Assembly (NCBI GenBank): GCA_017626325.1
Contig: JAGAIZ010000019.1
Coordinates: 26,746-90,745 of the forward strand
Source of the DNA: Lachnospiraceae bacterium
GTDB lineage: Bacteria > Bacillota > Clostridia > Lachnospirales > Lachnospiraceae
Direction of reading: 5' to 3'
DNA: 64,000 nt
The notes under the pieces are model-generated. The model made no database searches. It was not told the origin of the DNA and saw only the letters and a list, made by a program, of their open reading frames with translations. Below, in pieces: positions 40,683 to 50,795 of this stretch. The first letter of the stretch is position 1, and each line of letters opens with the position of its first letter. The translations under genes and the position numbers were made by a program.

Positions 40683-41627
40683 ATGAACAAAAAACTTGCA
40701 ACCATTGCAATATTAACGACGACATCTATTTCTTCCATTCATGTGATAAATCGTATTCACACTTCTATGTGTACCGCCAAAAACCTTCTGAAAAATTCAG
40801 AAAACAAATATTATGAATGGCGATTCGGTAAAATCAGATATCAGAAAAAAGGCGCCGGCAGTCCGCTTCTTCTGGTTCATGATCTGACAGTCGGCAGTTC
40901 CAATTATGAATATCACAGATTAATTAATAACCTGACAAATAAGCATGAAATTTATTCTCTTGATTTATTAGGATATGGTTTATCAGACAAGCCTTCCATG
41001 ACATATACGAATAATCTGTATGAACAGATGATTTGTGACTTTGTTAAAAATGTGATCGGCAAGAAGACATCTGTCATTGTAACAGGGGAATCTGTACCAT
41101 TCATTATTATGGCATGCCATAATAATCCTGAAATTTTTAATAAGATAATATGCATTAATCCGCAGAGCCTATACCTGCAGAATCAAATTCCATCCAAGGA
41201 GACGAATCTTCTGAAGCTTCTATTAGAAATACCTGTCCTTGGAACCTTTACATATCATATTCTTGTCAATATGCATACTTTGGAAAAAACGTTTAAAGAA
41301 GAATATTTCTGCCATTCAGGAGAAGTAAAGGACAAATATCTATATAATTATCTGGAAGCCGCACATCTTGGAAATTATAATTCTAAATGTGCACACGCAA
41401 GTTATTTGGGTAAATATATGAATATGAATATTGTTCATGAATTAAAAGAAATTAATAACAGTATTCTTATGATTGGCGGATCGGAAGAAAAAGATATAAA
41501 GACAACCATAGAAAACTATAAATATTATAATCCGGCAATTGAAGAGGTATATATACCGGAAACAAAACATCTTCCGCAACTGGAAGCGCCGGATACCGTA
41601 CTGGAACAAATCAATATATTTCTATGA
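40683..41627 (+). CDS. Alpha/beta hydrolase fold protein with degenerate nucleophile elbow
   Basis: An N-terminal hydrophobic stretch (LATIAILTTTSISSIHVI, residues 4-21) suggests a signal anchor or uncleaved signal. The fold is clear: GAGSPLLLVHDLTVGSSNYEYH (oxyanion region), IYSLDLLGYGLSDKP, then SVIVTGESVPFIIMA at the elbow and KHLPQLEAPD with the likely catalytic His. The elbow reads G-E-S-V-P in place of G-x-S-x-G, which is atypical. Length is 314. It lies on the plus strand, against the surrounding minus-strand genes, and has a long hairpin terminator. The substrate is unknown and it might have lost activity. Confidence 0.75.
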   Translation: MNKKLATIAILTTTSISSIHVINRIHTSMCTAKNLLKNSENKYYEWRFGKIRYQKKGAGSPLLLVHDLTVGSSNYEYHRLINNLTNKHEIYSLDLLGYGLSDKPSMTYTNNLYEQMICDFVKNVIGKKTSVIVTGESVPFIIMACHNNPEIFNKIICINPQSLYLQNQIPSKETNLLKLLLEIPVLGTFTYHILVNMHTLEKTFKEEYFCHSGEVKDKYLYNYLEAAHLGNYNSKCAHASYLGKYMNMNIVHELKEINNSILMIGGSEEKDIKTTIENYKYYNPAIEEVYIPETKHLPQLEAPDTVLEQINIFL

Positions 41628-41634
41628 TAATAAA

Positions 41635-41689
41635 AGGCTTACTTTACCCTCTGTACAAATAAAAGGATTGTACAAGATAAAGTAAGCCT
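41635..41689. terminator. Long hairpin terminator after the hydrolase gene
   Basis: AGGCTTACTTTA and TAAAGTAAGCCT form a perfect 12-bp outer stem, with an inner TGTACAA/TTGTACA stem. It separates the hydrolase gene from the converging rsmG operon and may serve both strands. Confidence 0.85.
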
Positions 41690-41750
41690 GAAATAATATA
41701 CACATAAAAGTAGTATATACATAAAACAATAATTTTAGTTTACATAACTA

Positions 41751-42488
41751 TTATAATGGTTCCTTTGCTGCCGTCCCCGCCTTGCGTGGATATTTACCAG
41801 GTGTCTCTTTACATTTTCTTATAACAAACAAATTCCTGTATATATCAGAATCCGGTATCATGAATTCTACCTGGTTTTCCACCTTACCGCCCAGGATAGA
41901 AATAGCGTGTTCAGCCGCTGTCTTCTCCTCCATAATTTTCTCTGATTTATAGGAAATAAAGAATCCGCCGACCTTCACATAAGGCAGACAATATTCCGAC
42001 AATGTAGCAAGATTTGCTACTGCTCTCGATACGCATAAATCATATTGTTCTCTTAATTGACCCTTTCTTGCATAATCCTCCGCTCTTCCATGAACAGCAT
42101 TTATATCATTCAGCTCAATCTCTTCCATGACAGCGTTCAGGAAATTAATTCTCTTATTCAAAGAATCCAGAAGCGTCACCTTCAGATTCGGAAAAGCAAT
42201 TTTAAGCGGAATTCCCGGAAAACCTGCTCCCGTACCAATATCAATAATTGACACAGACTTCGTCAGATCATAAGCCTTTACGAGAGAAAGACTATCAACG
42301 AAATGCTTCTTTAAGACATCCTGAAAATCAGTAATTGCCGTAAGGTTCATCACCTTATTCCATTCCACCAGCATTTCATAATATGTCATAAACTGTTTCA
42401 ATTGTTTCTCACTCAGGGTAATATGCAAACTGTCCAAGTCTCTCACAAAAGAATCTAACTGATACTTATTGCAATCAATCTCTTTCAT
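41751..42488 (-). CDS. rsmG: 16S rRNA (guanine527-N7)-methyltransferase
   Basis: It methylates G527 of 16S rRNA with S-adenosylmethionine; loss gives low-level streptomycin resistance in other bacteria. The N-terminal NLTAITDFQDVLKKHFVDSL is the RsmG signature, IDIGTGAGFPGIPLKIAFP is the SAM-binding motif (~75-93), and CVSRAVANLATLSEYCLPYV and FISYKSEK follow. Length of 245 is normal. The ATG at 42488 follows GGAGATTATT; an ATG four codons earlier has no space for a ribosome binding site. It is the last gene of the operon mnmE-mnmG-rsmG. Confidence 0.95.
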   Translation of the reverse strand: MKEIDCNKYQLDSFVRDLDSLHITLSEKQLKQFMTYYEMLVEWNKVMNLTAITDFQDVLKKHFVDSLSLVKAYDLTKSVSIIDIGTGAGFPGIPLKIAFPNLKVTLLDSLNKRINFLNAVMEEIELNDINAVHGRAEDYARKGQLREQYDLCVSRAVANLATLSEYCLPYVKVGGFFISYKSEKIMEEKTAAEHAISILGGKVENQVEFMIPDSDIYRNLFVIRKCKETPGKYPRKAGTAAKEPL

Positions 42489-42510
42489 AATAATCTCCAT
42501 TTCCTTTATA

Positions 42511-44430
42511 TTACCTTGATCTGTTATAATGCTCCAGATAAACTAACAACACGGAAATATCCGCAGGAGACACGCCGGAAATTCTGGAAGCCTGTCCCAC
42601 CGATATAGGTTTATAAGCAATCAGCTTCTGTCTGGCTTCCAGACGAAGAGAGCTTACGGCATTATAATCCAAATCAGCCGGAATTAATTTCTTTTCCATC
42701 TTCTTATACTGCTCTACCTGGCGAAGCTGTCTTTCTATATATCCTTCATATTTAATCTCAATTTCTACCTGCTCGATCACATCCTCCGGAAGAGGTTCAC
42801 GCTTCGGATCGATTTCGGCAAGCAATTCATAAGATAATTCAGGACGACACATCAATTCTGCCAGATTCGTACCTGTCTTAAGCGCCGCACTGTTATGTGC
42901 AGTCAAAAACTGCTGATTTTCTTTGGCCGCTCCGATTACCGTATTTTTCAACCGTTCTATTTCCTGATCAATAAGCTTCTTTTTCCGAACGGTTGCTTCA
43001 TATAATTTTCTGGAAACAAGTCCTGCTTCATAGCCAATCTTACGAAGCCTGAGATCCGCATTATCCCGACGAAGCAGAAGCCTATACTCAGCTCTCGAAG
43101 TCATCATACGATAAGGCTCGAAATTTTCTTTGGTAACAAGATCATCGATCAAAACACCAATATAAGCCTGAGAACGATCTAATATTACAGGTTCTTTCCC
43201 CTGAATAGAAAGAGCCGCATTGATTCCGGCAATCAATCCCTGAGCCGCTGCTTCTTCATATCCGCTGCTTCCATTGAACTGCCCGCCGCTGAAAAGTCCT
43301 TTAATATCCTTAAACTCCAAAGAAGGATATAACTGCCTCGGATTGATACAGTCATATTCTATGGCATAAGCATTTCTTACAATCTTACAATGTTCCAGTC
43401 CCGGCACTGTCCGGTACATAGCAAGCTGAACATCTTCAGGAAGAGAAGAAGACATACCTCCCACATACATTTCATTCGTATGCAGTCCTTCCGGCTCAAT
43501 AAATACCTGATGTCTTTCTTTGTCCGCAAATTTTACAACTTTATCTTCGATCGAGGGACAATACCTTGGTCCGGTTCCCTCTATAATTCCCGCATAAATA
43601 GGAGACCTGTCCAGATTCGCTCTGATAATGTCATGTGTTTTACCATTCGTATAAGTAAGCCAGCAGGACACCTGATCAATCTGCACATCCTCAGGATTCG
43701 TAGAGAAAGAAAAAGGAACTACCTTTTCATCGCCAAACTGCTCCTCCATCTTACTAAAATCAATGGAACGTTTATCCATTCTTGCCGGCGTTCCTGTTTT
43801 AAATCTGCGCATCTCCACACCGAGACTGAGAAGAGAATCCGTCAGATGATTAGCCGGCTGTAATCCGTTCGGCCCTGTATAGGTAATCGCTTCTCCACAG
43901 AGACATCTCGCTTTGAGATAGGTTCCTGTACAAAGTATCACAGCCTTGCATTCATAAACAGCTCCGGTAAAAGTTCTGACCCCTATAATTCTCTTAGTCG
44001 CTATATCAGAATCTGCAGAAGAAGCATTATATTCTTCTGTCAGAAGATCACAAACCTCCGACTGTTTCACTGTCAAATGCTCCTGATTCTCCAATACCTT
44101 GCGCATGGATCTGGAATATTCCGCCTTATCCGCCTGTGCGCGAAGAGAATGAACCGCAGGTCCTTTAGACTGATTTAACATCTTGGACTGAATGAAGGTT
44201 TTATCTATATTCTTACCCATTTCTCCGCCAAGAGCGTCTATCTCCCGTACCAGATGGCCCTTAGACGTTCCTCCTATATTCGGATTGCATGGCATCATTG
44301 CAATACTGTCCACGCTTACCGTAAAAATTACCGTCTCCAATCCAAGACGCGCGCAGGCAAGAGCCGCTTCGCATCCCGCATGACCTGCACCAACAACGCA
44401 TACATCTACTTTTTCCCTGATTTCCGGCAT
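42511..44430 (-). CDS. mnmG: tRNA uridine 5-carboxymethylaminomethyl modification enzyme, FAD subunit
   Basis: With MnmE it builds the cmnm5 group on U34 of tRNAs. The FAD-binding Rossmann motif is [20 protein letters not shown] at the start, and the MnmG signatures [20 protein letters not shown] and [23 protein letters not shown]-type (in two parts) follow. [12 protein letters not shown] is the conserved middle and the C-terminal helical domain contacts MnmE. Length is 639 from the ATG at 44430, which is preceded by GAGGA at 7 bases. It lies 16 bases after mnmE and 22 bases before rsmG. Confidence 0.97.
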   Translation of the reverse strand: MPEIREKVDVCVVGAGHAGCEAALACARLGLETVIFTVSVDSIAMMPCNPNIGGTSKGHLVREIDALGGEMGKNIDKTFIQSKMLNQSKGPAVHSLRAQADKAEYSRSMRKVLENQEHLTVKQSEVCDLLTEEYNASSADSDIATKRIIGVRTFTGAVYECKAVILCTGTYLKARCLCGEAITYTGPNGLQPANHLTDSLLSLGVEMRRFKTGTPARMDKRSIDFSKMEEQFGDEKVVPFSFSTNPEDVQIDQVSCWLTYTNGKTHDIIRANLDRSPIYAGIIEGTGPRYCPSIEDKVVKFADKERHQVFIEPEGLHTNEMYVGGMSSSLPEDVQLAMYRTVPGLEHCKIVRNAYAIEYDCINPRQLYPSLEFKDIKGLFSGGQFNGSSGYEEAAAQGLIAGINAALSIQGKEPVILDRSQAYIGVLIDDLVTKENFEPYRMMTSRAEYRLLLRRDNADLRLRKIGYEAGLVSRKLYEATVRKKKLIDQEIERLKNTVIGAAKENQQFLTAHNSAALKTGTNLAELMCRPELSYELLAEIDPKREPLPEDVIEQVEIEIKYEGYIERQLRQVEQYKKMEKKLIPADLDYNAVSSLRLEARQKLIAYKPISVGQASRISGVSPADISVLLVYLEHYNRSR

Positions 44431-44446
44431 ATTAATCCTCATTTCC

Positions 44447-45868
44447 TTATTTACCCATACAGAACTTAGAGAAAATCTCATTCACTAAGTCTTCTCCGAC
44501 TTCTTCTCCTATAATAACGCCAAGTGAAGCATAAGCGCTCATCAGATCAATGGAATAGAAATCTTCCGGCATATTCATTTCCAGGCTTTTCCTGACCTGC
44601 AGCATACTCTGCCTGGCATCCATTATCGCTTCTTTATGACGCATGTTCGTAATATATACTTCATCATTATAAGATACTTTGCCATGAAAAAACATTTCTT
44701 TGATCAATTCCGTTAAAGCATCGATTCCGTTTTCTTCTTTGGTAGAAGTCTTAATTATTTTCGCATCATGATAAGATTCTTTCGTATCAATCTGATTGCC
44801 GATATCCTCCATCATCCTGTATATGTCATTTTCACTTACTATTTCATTTAAATCAGATTTATTAAGCAGAATTATAACATTTTTTCCATGAATCATCTTT
44901 ATGATTTCTCTGTCGCTTTCATCCAATGCCACAGAAGAATCTACAACATAGAGAATCAAGTCCGCATCTTCTGAAATTTTCTTCGCTTTCTCCACGCCAA
45001 TCTTCTCTACAATATCTTCTGTATCCCTGATACCGGCGGTATCAATCATATTAAGCGTAATACCGCCAAAAGATATGGTCTCCTCCAGCGTATCTCTGGT
45101 CGTTCCCGCTACATCCGTTACGATTGCTCTTTCTTCTCCGATCAGTCTGTTTAATAAAGAAGATTTACCCGCATTTGGTTTCCCTACAATGACGGTATTA
45201 ATTCCCTCCTTCAACATTCTTCCATCATCGGCTGAATCCAATAAATGATCTAATTCCTTCAAAACAGAATCTGTCTTATCCGATAATCTTTCTTGATACC
45301 CATCCAGACTGATATGCTCCGGATCATCCAGAGCTGATTCTATGAAAGCAATCTCGTACAAAATATCTTCTCTCAGACCTCTTATTTTATCAGATACAGA
45401 ACCCTTTAACTGTTTCACGGAAGAACTCAGGGCAAATTCATTCTTAGCATGAATAATATCCATAACCGCTTCCGCTTTCGTAAGATCTATCCTGCCGTTC
45501 AGAAAAGCCCGCTTCGTAAATTCACCCGGTTCCGCGATTCTTGCCCCGGCACGTATAACGGTCATCAGAATTTCTTTCATCATGAGGACACCGCCGTGAC
45601 AGTTTATTTCCACCGTATCTTCCATTGTATAACTCTTAGGTTTCTTCATAATGGAAACCATCACTTCATCGAGCACGGATTCGTCCTCTTTCACAACAAA
45701 TCCATAATGAATCGTATGGGATTCATATTTCGTCAAAGCTTTCTGAAGTTTTCTGTTCCTGTATACTTTATCCGCAATCTGAATTGCCTCGTCTCCGCTG
45801 ATACGGATGATGCCGATGCCGGAGTCAGACATAGCAGTAGCAATCGCAGCAATCGTATCTGTTTTCAT
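44447..45868 (-). CDS. mnmE: tRNA modification GTPase MnmE
   Basis: A potassium-dependent dimerising GTPase and partner of MnmG. The N-terminal domain binds tetrahydrofolate ([36 protein letters not shown]). The G domain is inserted in a helical domain: [14 protein letters not shown] (G1, ~220), [12 protein letters not shown] (switch I), [10 protein letters not shown] (G3) and LLNKSDL (G4). The C-terminus ends KFCMGK with the catalytic C-x-G-K motif. Length is 473. GTG at 45874 is an alternative start. It is followed by mnmG. Confidence 0.97.
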   Translation of the reverse strand: MKTDTIAAIATAMSDSGIGIIRISGDEAIQIADKVYRNRKLQKALTKYESHTIHYGFVVKEDESVLDEVMVSIMKKPKSYTMEDTVEINCHGGVLMMKEILMTVIRAGARIAEPGEFTKRAFLNGRIDLTKAEAVMDIIHAKNEFALSSSVKQLKGSVSDKIRGLREDILYEIAFIESALDDPEHISLDGYQERLSDKTDSVLKELDHLLDSADDGRMLKEGINTVIVGKPNAGKSSLLNRLIGEERAIVTDVAGTTRDTLEETISFGGITLNMIDTAGIRDTEDIVEKIGVEKAKKISEDADLILYVVDSSVALDESDREIIKMIHGKNVIILLNKSDLNEIVSENDIYRMMEDIGNQIDTKESYHDAKIIKTSTKEENGIDALTELIKEMFFHGKVSYNDEVYITNMRHKEAIMDARQSMLQVRKSLEMNMPEDFYSIDLMSAYASLGVIIGEEVGEDLVNEIFSKFCMGK

Positions 45869-46024
45869 TTCCACCCTTTACCTTTTCAACTCAATTTATC
45901 ACATCATAAATTTTCTGCTGTCAATCAAAAACGACAAAAATCTGCATACAAAACTTATTTCAAAAGTTTCTATACAATATTTCTGTCGTTTTACTTTCAT
46001 AGAACTTACATACGATAATAATTT

Positions 46025-46717
46025 TTATTCCTGCGCCTGATTTCTATCGAAATTCCTGTCATAATTTCTATCAGATCTTCTATCGTTTCTATCATATCTC
46101 TTCAATACGACGACTACGTGTCTGAAAGGCTCGTCGCCCTCGCTGTGGGTTGTAACATACTTGTCATTCTGAAGCGCCGAATGAATGATTCTTCTCTCAT
46201 AAGGATTCATAGGCTCTAAGGATACAGGTCTTTTTGTTCTCTTAACTTTATAAGAGATGTTCTTAGCCAGATTCTCCAACGTATCCTTTCTTCTCTGACG
46301 GTAATTTTCCGTATCAACTTTAACCCTGATATAATTATCTACATCCTTATTTACTACCAGAGATACCAGATACTGCAGAGAATCTAATGTCTGGCCTCTC
46401 TTGCCAATCAAGACGCCCATTTCGTCCCCGCTTAAATCAATATCCATGGAATTATTGATTTCATCATATTTCACATCCACGACTACGGCAAGGTTCATAG
46501 CGTCAAAAACGTCTTTTAAGAAATCTCTGGCTACATCTTCTATAGAAGATTTAACTTTTGCTCTGATCACAGCAGGTCTGGAACCAATACCCAGAAATCC
46601 CGAAGAACCTTCTTCTATTACTTCATATTCTAATTTATCGCTTGTAACAGTCAGTCTTTGACATGCCTCTGTAATTGCGTCATTCACTGTTTTAGCGGAT
46701 ACTTCTATAAATTCCAT
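46025..46717 (-). CDS. jag: RNA-binding protein Jag/KhpB (SpoIIIJ-associated)
   Basis: A three-domain RNA-binding protein. The Jag-N domain is EFIEVSAKTVNDAITEAC, and a linker with GFLGIGSRPAVIRAKVK leads to a KH domain (GVLIGKRGQTLDSLQYLVSL, ~100) and an R3H domain (ESL-RRIIHSALQNDKYVTTHSEG, RHVVVVLKR) at the end. The tail is rich in Arg, Asn and Asp repeats (DRNYDRNFDRN). KhpB works with KhpA as an sRNA or mRNA chaperone tied to cell division in Gram-positives. ATG at 46717 follows GGAGGAATTAAAG. The gene overlaps the yidC stop region and is cotranscribed with it. Confidence 0.93.
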   Translation of the reverse strand: MEFIEVSAKTVNDAITEACQRLTVTSDKLEYEVIEEGSSGFLGIGSRPAVIRAKVKSSIEDVARDFLKDVFDAMNLAVVVDVKYDEINNSMDIDLSGDEMGVLIGKRGQTLDSLQYLVSLVVNKDVDNYIRVKVDTENYRQRRKDTLENLAKNISYKVKRTKRPVSLEPMNPYERRIIHSALQNDKYVTTHSEGDEPFRHVVVVLKRYDRNDRRSDRNYDRNFDRNQAQE

Positions 46718-46734
46718 CTTTAATTCCTCCTGCA

Positions 46735-48054
46735 TTATTTCTTATTGTTCTTTTCATTATACTGCTTAACCATATTTGCCTTAGACATCATACTTCCCGG
46801 TTTCGCATTCTGATTATAATATTCTGTAGATTTCCTGATCGATTCTTCTCTTTCTTCACGAGTCATGGAAGGCCTGGAAGCGTTTTTGGAAACAGAGCTT
46901 ACTTTCTTAGTATTCATATTGGCATATGCCGCCATCTGCTCTGCCTTGATTCCCGCTTTCTCCATTTTCTTCTTAGCCTTGGCCTCATTCTTCTTAATTA
47001 CTTCATCCAGATCCATCTTATCAATATGTTTATTAATAAGCACCTGCTGTACGCTTCTGACCACCGCGCCGGCTACCCAGTAAAGTCCCATACCTGCAGG
47101 TAATGTAAAACAGAAGAACGCTGACATAATCGGCATCATCATATTCATGGTTTTCATAGACTGCATCATAGCTGCCTGCGTATCATTGGCATTCTTGCTG
47201 TCCTGCTGTGCTGTCTGCTGCGGCATAAGCTTCACGTTAATCCACTGTGTTACAGCAGACAAAATCGGGATAATAAGTGCCGCAACCGCCATAAGATAAG
47301 AACCTGTACTAAACGCTTCCTTCATAGTATAAGAAGGGGAATTAGCGATATTTAATCCCAGAAAATTATTATATTGATTAAGAAGTTCAAGCGTATGATC
47401 CACATCTCCCGCCAGTGCCGAAAAATGCTCCTTAATGCTGAGCCATTCTGTAGTAGACGCTTTATTTAATACATCGATATAAGTATTCTGGACATATGTC
47501 GTAACGCCGCTTGTAAAATTCTCATTTGCAAACTGCTTCGCATACATATTGGCATTGGAAAAGCTCTGCAGAAATTCCGCGCTTCCCTCCTGGGCTATCA
47601 GCTTATCCACCAGAGGAAAAAATGCTTCTTTAATCTTGCCTACATAGGCGGGCATATTATAGATAACACGATACAGCGCAAACAAAATAGGCATCTGAAT
47701 CAATAACTGTATACAGCTTCCCGACGGTGATACGCCGTATTTCGCATATACAGCCTTCGTCTCCATATTCATAGCCATCATGGAATCATTATCTTTTCTA
47801 TTCTTATACTTATTCTGGATTGCCTGAAGCTCAGGGTTCATCTTAGCAGATAATTTGGAAAACTTCTGCTGTTTGATCGTAAGAGGCATCAGGAGAAGAT
47901 ATATTACAATCGTGAATAAAATAATAGCAAGTCCGATATTAGGAATGCCTATCTTATCCAAAACATAAAAGATACCTTCCATAATATAACCCAGGACTTT
48001 GGCAACAGGTCCTATAATTTTACCGGGATCCTGTGTCAACAGAATATTTGACAC
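46735..48054 (-). CDS. yidC: Membrane protein insertase YidC/Oxa1
   Basis: It inserts and folds inner-membrane proteins, alone or with SecYEG. Five membrane segments typical of Gram-positive YidC are visible: NIGLAIILFTIVIYLLLMPLT (~40-60), then a cytoplasmic loop KQQKFSKLSAKMNPELQAI, QLLIQMPILFALYRVIYNMP, a segment at ~250, and MPIMSAFFCFTLPAGMGLYWVAGAVVRSVQQ. The region between the second and third segments (~145-240) is unusually long. Unlike SpoIIIJ it lacks a lipobox. The basic tail can bind ribosomes. The start is GTG at 48054, 9 bases after AGGAGG. Length is 439. Confidence 0.95.
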   Translation of the reverse strand: MSNILLTQDPGKIIGPVAKVLGYIMEGIFYVLDKIGIPNIGLAIILFTIVIYLLLMPLTIKQQKFSKLSAKMNPELQAIQNKYKNRKDNDSMMAMNMETKAVYAKYGVSPSGSCIQLLIQMPILFALYRVIYNMPAYVGKIKEAFFPLVDKLIAQEGSAEFLQSFSNANMYAKQFANENFTSGVTTYVQNTYIDVLNKASTTEWLSIKEHFSALAGDVDHTLELLNQYNNFLGLNIANSPSYTMKEAFSTGSYLMAVAALIIPILSAVTQWINVKLMPQQTAQQDSKNANDTQAAMMQSMKTMNMMMPIMSAFFCFTLPAGMGLYWVAGAVVRSVQQVLINKHIDKMDLDEVIKKNEAKAKKKMEKAGIKAEQMAAYANMNTKKVSSVSKNASRPSMTREEREESIRKSTEYYNQNAKPGSMMSKANMVKQYNEKNNKK

Positions 48055-48107
48055 TATAAATTACCTCCTTTTGAGTATTTCGTTCCTTTACTTCATTCAT
48101 GCAGCCA

Positions 48108-48317
48108 TTAAGGAACCGGATCATAACCACCTTTTGAAAAAGGATTACATCTGCATATCCTCCACGCGGCAAGCATACCGCCCTTTAAAGCGCCATATTT
48201 TTCTACCGCCTCCAGACCATATTCGGAGCAGGTTGGAAAATACGGACACTTCGTACTTTTCATCGGAGAAATATATTTTCTATAGAATTTAATAAGACAT
48301 ATCAACAACTTTTTCAT
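48108..48317 (-). CDS. yidD: Membrane protein insertion efficiency factor YidD
   Basis: A small protein of 69 residues that assists membrane insertion. The family motif is [20 protein letters not shown] followed by [20 protein letters not shown] and [17 protein letters not shown]. It has a membrane-associated N-terminal helix. It lies 8 bases after rnpA and 53 bases before yidC, in the usual order rpmH-rnpA-yidD-yidC. A start without a clear ribosome binding site suggests translation coupled to rnpA. Confidence 0.95.
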   Translation of the reverse strand: MKKLLICLIKFYRKYISPMKSTKCPYFPTCSEYGLEAVEKYGALKGGMLAAWRICRCNPFSKGGYDPVP

Positions 48318-48325
48318 ATCAATTT

Positions 48326-48691
48326 CTAATTTTCCTCATCATAAAAATATACTTTGATAATATGATGAAGCTTTGAAAGATGTAATAACGCGCTCTCGAT
48401 TTCTGCATATCCCACGAAAGCCGCACTTTTTCTTGCAACGACTACTATATCTAAACCACTATTAAATATATTTTCATGTAGTCTGTAACTTTCTCTCACC
48501 AGTCTGGCAAATCTGTGCCTTACAACACTGTTTCCTACCTTTTTGCTGGCGGATATTCCCAGTCTGTTTCTGTTTGTGTTGTTTTCCAATACATACATTA
48601 CTAAATATTTGTTAGCGTAACTCTTACCATTCTTATAAACATTCTGGAAATCACTGTTCTTTTTTAAAGATTCCGAAAATACCATTTTCAA
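48326..48691 (-). CDS. rnpA: Ribonuclease P protein component
   Basis: The protein subunit that helps the RNase P RNA mature tRNA 5' ends. The family motif [20 protein letters not shown] and [11 protein letters not shown] is at ~43-70. Length is 121. The frame opens with a TTG at 48691 that has AAAGG 7 bases upstream; an ATG two codons later (48685) is the alternative start. It is the second gene of the rpmH operon, but a terminator-like hairpin stands between rpmH and rnpA, so its level may be set by attenuation. Confidence 0.95.
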   Translation of the reverse strand: MKMVFSESLKKNSDFQNVYKNGKSYANKYLVMYVLENNTNRNRLGISASKKVGNSVVRHRFARLVRESYRLHENIFNSGLDIVVVARKSAAFVGYAEIESALLHLSKLHHIIKVYFYDEEN

Positions 48692-48750
48692 ACCGTACCT
48701 TTCCGACAGGTTTTACTGCTAATCCTTATGTCGTAAAAAATATTTACGGA

Positions 48751-48776
48751 GAAAAAAAGGCCACATAAATGCGGCC
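48751..48776 (-). terminator. Terminator/attenuator between rpmH and rnpA
   Basis: On the minus strand GGCCGCAT/ATGTGGCC is followed at once by TTTTTTTC. The stem begins at the rpmH stop codon. It should end most transcripts after rpmH and let a part continue into rnpA. Confidence 0.7.
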
Positions 48777-48910
48777 TATGCTGATAATTTCTTTCTTCCT
48801 TTTGCACGTCTTGCTGCTAAAACCTTTCTTCCGCCCGGAGTACTCATTCTAGCTCTGAAGCCATGAACCTTAGATCTCTGTCTTTTCTTAGGCTGATAAG
48901 TCATTTTCAT
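48776..48910 (-). CDS. rpmH: 50S ribosomal protein L34
   Basis: A 44-residue, very basic ribosomal protein. Translated from the ATG at 48910 it reads [20 protein letters not shown], then [20 protein letters not shown] and KLSA, which is a complete L34. GAAGGAGGTGCATCGAA gives a strong ribosome binding site. It is the first gene of the operon rpmH-rnpA-yidD-yidC-jag and is divergent from dnaA across the origin, as in most Firmicutes. Confidence 0.97.
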   Translation of the reverse strand: MKMTYQPKKRQRSKVHGFRARMSTPGGRKVLAARRAKGRKKLSA

Positions 48911-49436
48911 TTCGATGCACCTCCTTCACATAAACCTTAACTTTCTATAAGGTAAACATATTTTAACCATTTTGGAAAAACAACATGTTGATTATATATA
49001 ATTAATGAAGAAACGTCAAGTAACTACGCCTATTTTTTCTATAAAAAATACTGAAAAAAGGCTCTAAAACCTTATTTTTCAGAAATCTGCCAAAAATAAA
49101 GTTTATCTGCTTTTACTGTTTAATTTCTATATTTATCCACTTTACATAAATCTATCCACATATTGTGTATAAGTTGTAGATAACTTTTAAAATGCATGTT
49201 CAAAAATCTTTTTTTTCTAAGAAAATTCAATGTTGATACTGTTCATAAAAATTCTGAGAGTTATACACATCCCTGAAAACAATAAAATAAATATGTCAAC
49301 TTGTTGATAATCGGTGTGAATTCAACCTGGTTTATGTGGACAACTTATTATTTGAATTTTTAGAATATTTATATTATTATATATTATAGGATATTTTCGA
49401 TGTAATATTTTAAACAGTAAAGAGGTTATAAGGAAC
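48911..49436. other. oriC upstream part: DnaA boxes and AT-rich segment before dnaA
   Basis: The 526 bases hold no gene. DnaA-box-like 9-mers (consensus TTATCCACA or its complement) are at 49133 (TTATCCACT), 49152 (CTATCCACA), 49164 (TGTGTATAA), 49175 (TGTAGATAA), 49261 (TTATACACA), 49302 (TGTTGATAA) and 49335 (TGTGGACAA). A very AT-rich run at about 49345-49415 precedes dnaA. Promoters for rpmH and dnaA must also lie here. Confidence 0.85.
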
Positions 49437-50795
49437 ATGGATTCTATCAAAGAAAATTGGGACGCAATCAAAGAGACGCTGAGGAAAGAATATGAGCTTT
49501 CTGATATTTCTTATACTACATGGATAGATCCGCTGGATTTCTATGAGGTAAAGGATAATGTTGTAACAATACTGATTCCCTCGGATCAGGCGCATGCGCT
49601 CAACTATATTTCTTCTAAATACAAAAGCTTCTTTCAGGTTACGATTTCTGAAATGATGAATCATACATATGATATAACTTTTATTCTGGAGAAGGATATC
49701 AGAAACGATATGCCCGAAGAGAAAACGGTGTCTTCTCCTGTTTACAATATTAATTATGAACACGCAAATTTAAATCCAAAATATAAATTCGACACCTTCG
49801 TAGTGGGAAGCAATAATAAACTGGCGCATTCGGCTTCCCTGGCAGTGGCGGAGTCCCCGGGTCAGGTATACAATCCTCTCTATATTTACGGAGGAGCCGG
49901 TCTTGGTAAGACGCATTTGATGCATTCCATCGGACATTTTATATTGGAACAAAATTCAAACATGAAGGTAATGTACGTTACTTCCGAGAATTTTACCAAT
50001 GAAGTTATCGACTGTATCAGAAGCGGCGACGCTATCAAAATGAACAAATTCAGAGAGAAATACAGAACGGTAGACGTACTTATGGTAGATGACGTACAGT
50101 TTATCATCGGAAAGGAAAGTACGCAGGAAGAATTCTTCCACACGTTTAATACGCTGCATTCCGCCGGAAAGCAGATCATCCTTTCTTCCGATAAACCTCC
50201 TAAAGACATGGAGACCTTGGAAGAAAGATTCCGTTCCCGGTTTGAATGGGGACTGATTGCGGATATACAGCCGCCCGACTATGAGACAAGAATGGCAATC
50301 CTTAAGAAAAACGCTGAAGTTTATCACAAGGAAATCGATGACGAAGTACTCAAATATATTGCCGAGAACATCAAATCCAATATCAGGGAATTAGAAGGCG
50401 CATTTAATAAGATTATTGCTTTCTCCAGATTAAATAAAGTAGATATCAATCTTTCTTACGCGGAGGAAGCGCTTAAAGACGTGATCTATCCTGATAAACC
50501 GAAAGAAATAACGCCTTATCTTATTATAGATGTGGTGTCTGAGCATTTCGGCGTTAATCCTGAGGATATCACTTCCAAAAAGAGAAATTCCGAATTCGTT
50601 CTTCCCAGACAGATCGTTATGTATCTGTGCAGGACTCTTACGGAAACCTCCCTTACCAACATCGGTAAGATTCTTGGCAAGAAAGATCACACTACTGTCA
50701 TTCATGGTATCAATAAGATTACGGAAGAATTACAGACGAACGAAGAACTGAAGAATAAAATAGATATCATAAAGAAAAAAATCAACCCTGTCTGA
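49437..50795 (+). CDS. dnaA: Chromosomal replication initiator protein DnaA
   Basis: DnaA binds the boxes at oriC, oligomerises with ATP and melts the origin. Domain I is at ~1-85 (YTTWIDPLDFYEVKDN). The AAA+ domain begins FDTFVVGSNNKLAHSASLAV, Walker A is IYGGAGLGKTHLMHSIG (~145), Walker B is VDVLMVDDVQF, and sensor and arginine-finger segments LEERFRSRFEWGLIADIQPPDYETR follow. Domain IV carries the box-reading HTH with KKDHTTVIHGINKI near the C-terminus. Domain II is short. Length is 452. AAGGAAC precedes the ATG. Clusters of DnaA boxes lie on both sides of the gene. Confidence 0.98.
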   Translation: MDSIKENWDAIKETLRKEYELSDISYTTWIDPLDFYEVKDNVVTILIPSDQAHALNYISSKYKSFFQVTISEMMNHTYDITFILEKDIRNDMPEEKTVSSPVYNINYEHANLNPKYKFDTFVVGSNNKLAHSASLAVAESPGQVYNPLYIYGGAGLGKTHLMHSIGHFILEQNSNMKVMYVTSENFTNEVIDCIRSGDAIKMNKFREKYRTVDVLMVDDVQFIIGKESTQEEFFHTFNTLHSAGKQIILSSDKPPKDMETLEERFRSRFEWGLIADIQPPDYETRMAILKKNAEVYHKEIDDEVLKYIAENIKSNIRELEGAFNKIIAFSRLNKVDINLSYAEEALKDVIYPDKPKEITPYLIIDVVSEHFGVNPEDITSKKRNSEFVLPRQIVMYLCRTLTETSLTNIGKILGKKDHTTVIHGINKITEELQTNEELKNKIDIIKKKINPV

